64,000 nt of DNA from Gammaproteobacteria bacterium (GTDB lineage Bacteria; Pseudomonadota; Gammaproteobacteria; Pseudomonadales; Halieaceae): assembly GCA_030427085.1 (NCBI GenBank), contig JAUHXH010000002.1:806001-870000 (forward strand). Reading direction: 5' to 3'. Shown piece by piece: positions 62,345 through 64,000 of the stretch; position 1 is the stretch's first letter, and every line of letters starts with the position of its first letter. Made by a program: the position numbers and the translations under genes. The notes under the pieces were generated by a model. The model saw nothing but the letters and a program-made list of their open reading frames with translations, was not told the DNA's origin and did no database searches.

Positions 62345-63271
62345 ATGCCCAAGACCCTAACCATTGCCACCCGTGAAAGCCCTCTGGCCCTCTGGCAAGC
62401 GCATTTCGTGCGCGACGCCCTGCAGCGGCATCACCCGGAGTTGCAGGTGGAGCTGTTGGGAATGACCTCCCGCGGTGATCAGTTACTGGATACCCCCCTG
62501 GCGAAAGTGGGTGGCAAGGGCCTGTTCGTGAAGGAGCTGGAAACCGCCCTGCTGGATGGCTCGGCTGATATCGCCGTGCATTCCATGAAAGACGTACCGA
62601 TGGCCTTTCCATCCGGCCTCGGCCTCGGTGTGATCTGTGAGCGCGAAGATCCCCGCGACGCCTTCGTCAGTAACACTTTCCGTACAGTGGACGCGCTGCC
62701 AGCGGGCGCGATTGTGGGCACGTCCAGCTTGCGTCGGGAATGCCAGCTTCGCGCCCGCCGCCCCGACCTTACCGTGAATTTCTTGCGCGGTAATGTGAAT
62801 ACACGCCTGCGCAAATTGGACGACGGCGAATACGACGCGATCATTCTGGCCAGCGCCGGATTGCTACGGCTGGAAATGGCGGATCGCATCGCGTCGCATC
62901 TCAGCCCGGAAGAATCCTTGCCCGCCGGTGGGCAAGGCGCGGTGGGTATTGAATTACGGGTGGATGACGCCCAGACGGCCGCGCTGATCGCGCCCCTGCA
63001 CCATCAGCCCACCGCAGACCGCGTGGTGGCGGAACGTGCGCTGAATGAACGTCTCCAGGGCGGCTGCCAGGTGCCGATTGCGGCCTACTGCGAGCGCAGT
63101 GAGGCCGGGGACTTGTGGCTGCGTGCACTGGTAGGCCAACCCGACGGCACGGTATTGCTTCGCGCGGAGGCAAAGGCCCCGGTCGCCGAGGCTGAAGCCC
63201 TCGGTATTGCTGTGGCGGAAGATCTGCTGCAACAGGGGGCAGGGGAGATCCTCGCCGCCGTCTATGGCTAG
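62345..63271 (+). CDS. hemC: Porphobilinogen deaminase HemC
   Basis: About 308 residues; polymerises four porphobilinogens into hydroxymethylbilane. [13 protein letters not shown] opening, [36 protein letters not shown], and the dipyrromethane-cofactor Cys in [13 protein letters not shown] (near 241). The ATG at 62345 places IATR at the usual distance; ATG at 62330 is five codons upstream and equally lacks a strong ribosome site. It overlaps hemD by 8 bp. Confidence 0.95.
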   Translation: MPKTLTIATRESPLALWQAHFVRDALQRHHPELQVELLGMTSRGDQLLDTPLAKVGGKGLFVKELETALLDGSADIAVHSMKDVPMAFPSGLGLGVICEREDPRDAFVSNTFRTVDALPAGAIVGTSSLRRECQLRARRPDLTVNFLRGNVNTRLRKLDDGEYDAIILASAGLLRLEMADRIASHLSPEESLPAGGQGAVGIELRVDDAQTAALIAPLHHQPTADRVVAERALNERLQGGCQVPIAAYCERSEAGDLWLRALVGQPDGTVLLRAEAKAPVAEAEALGIAVAEDLLQQGAGEILAAVYG

Positions 63272-64000
63272 ACGCTCTGTTCTGGTCACACGGCCTGAGG
63301 GGCGCGGTGAGACGCTATCCCGCTGTTTGCGTGAAGCCGGGTGTACGGTGCTGGAACAGCCCCTGATCAACATTCAGCCATTGCCGCTGAGCAAGCCCGA
63401 AGATCGGCAGCGTGTTCAGGACCTGGACCTCTATCAACACCTCATCTTCGTCTCGCTCAATGCCGTGGATTGCGGCATGGCCTGGATTGAGCAGTACTGG
63501 CCCCAATTACCTGCTGGACTGAACTGGTACGCGGTTGGCCAGAGCAGTGCGGCACGATTGTCGGACTACGGACTTCGCGTGCGGCAACCCGAGCAACGTA
63601 TGGACAGCGAGGGCCTGTTAGCACTGCCGCAGTTCCAGCAGGTGAATGGTGAGCGTGTGCTCATCGTCAGGGGCGCGGGCGGGCGGCCACTGATGGGTGA
63701 AACCCTGGTCGAGCGCGGCGCGCGAGTGGATTACCTGGAGTGTTATGAACGCGCCTGTCCCGATCTGGCGGCTGGCGATCTGGCGGCACGAATGGACGTG
63801 GCAGCGGTGGACAGTATCCTGCTGGGCAGTGGCGAAGCGCTGGACAATCTTGTGCGTTTGCTAAGTATGGATGAAAGGAATAACGTTATGGACATGTTGC
63901 TGGTGCTGCCCAGTGAGCGTGTGGCACAGCGTGCCCGGTCGCTGGGATTCAGGCACCTGCAGGTAGCTGCCAACGCGACTGACGAGGCCATGGTAGCGGC
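63264..64000 (+). CDS. hemD: Uroporphyrinogen-III synthase HemD (partial, runs off the window)
   Basis: ATG at 63264 opens a frame ([19 protein letters not shown]) that stays open to the right edge, giving about 245 residues with the 3' end missing. [31 protein letters not shown] and [32 protein letters not shown] are typical of HemD. It cyclises hydroxymethylbilane with ring-D inversion, the step after HemC. The start overlaps hemC by 8 bp. Confidence 0.92.
   Translation, partial: MARRSVLVTRPEGRGETLSRCLREAGCTVLEQPLINIQPLPLSKPEDRQRVQDLDLYQHLIFVSLNAVDCGMAWIEQYWPQLPAGLNWYAVGQSSAARLSDYGLRVRQPEQRMDSEGLLALPQFQQVNGERVLIVRGAGGRPLMGETLVERGARVDYLECYERACPDLAAGDLAARMDVAAVDSILLGSGEALDNLVRLLSMDERNNVMDMLLVLPSERVAQRARSLGFRHLQVAANATDEAMVA

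Overview
The window looks like a chromosomal segment of a GC-rich, probably marine gammaproteobacterium. The best evidence is gene order: lptM-lysA-dapF-DUF484-xerC-HAD and argH // algZ-algR ... hemC-hemD are Pseudomonas-like core blocks. The TonB-dependent receptor, OPA transporter and TorF-type porin fit a Cellvibrionales/Halieaceae-like relative. That placement is inference. I saw no rRNA, tRNA, prophage, insertion sequence or CRISPR array.

Layout. 0-8.4 kb: a GH20 hexosaminidase, a small peptide gene with a textbook double-glycine leader (microcin/bacteriocin-like), an SbcC/SbcD-like pair and an S9 peptidase. 8.4-14.5 kb: a tightly packed four-gene operon (membrane-anchored class III aminotransferase, PHP-glycosyltransferase fusion, phosphatidylserine decarboxylase family enzyme, Mpo1-like membrane protein) preceded by Pho-box-like repeats with 11-bp phasing. 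This suggests a phosphate-starvation lipid remodelling system. 14.5-25 kb: a BlaI/M56/TonB module with a palindromic operator, MoeB-rhodanese, and assorted enzymes.

25.2-42.4 kb: an apparent phytate/inositol-phosphate utilisation locus. The minus-strand group is rpiR-type regulator, beta-propeller phytase, iolB and malonyl-CoA decarboxylase. The divergent plus-strand group is a Gfo/Idh/MocA dehydrogenase, iolCJ fusion, iolD, iolE and iolG. After it, from its own promoter, comes a TonB-dependent receptor, an OPA-type organophosphate antiporter, a lipoprotein and an inositol-monophosphatase family enzyme. The regulator/iol intergenic region and the receptor promoter each carry two copies of the same AT-rich motif, starting exactly 29 bp apart. 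This points to one regulator for phytate capture, inositol phosphate import and inositol catabolism. No iolA is seen; malonyl-CoA decarboxylase is translationally coupled to iolB.

42.5-47.2 kb: a PepSY protein, two-component system, PhoD-like phosphatase and HAD phosphatase in one overlapping operon. 47-52.7 kb: YifB/ComM, UbiK, then a nitrogen cluster (porin, P-II, Amt) with an NtrC-like site and a good sigma-54 promoter, and a second P-II gene. Between Amt and the second P-II lie two oppositely oriented copies of a stem-loop element that share their core but have different, each perfectly self-complementary, outer arms. 52.7-64 kb: the core blocks above, with an arsR-acr3 arsenite module inserted between algR and hemC; hemD runs off the right edge.

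Taken together, much of the window concerns getting and sparing phosphorus (phytase, OPA transporter, phosphatases, Pho-box lipid operon) and nitrogen (P-II/Amt).
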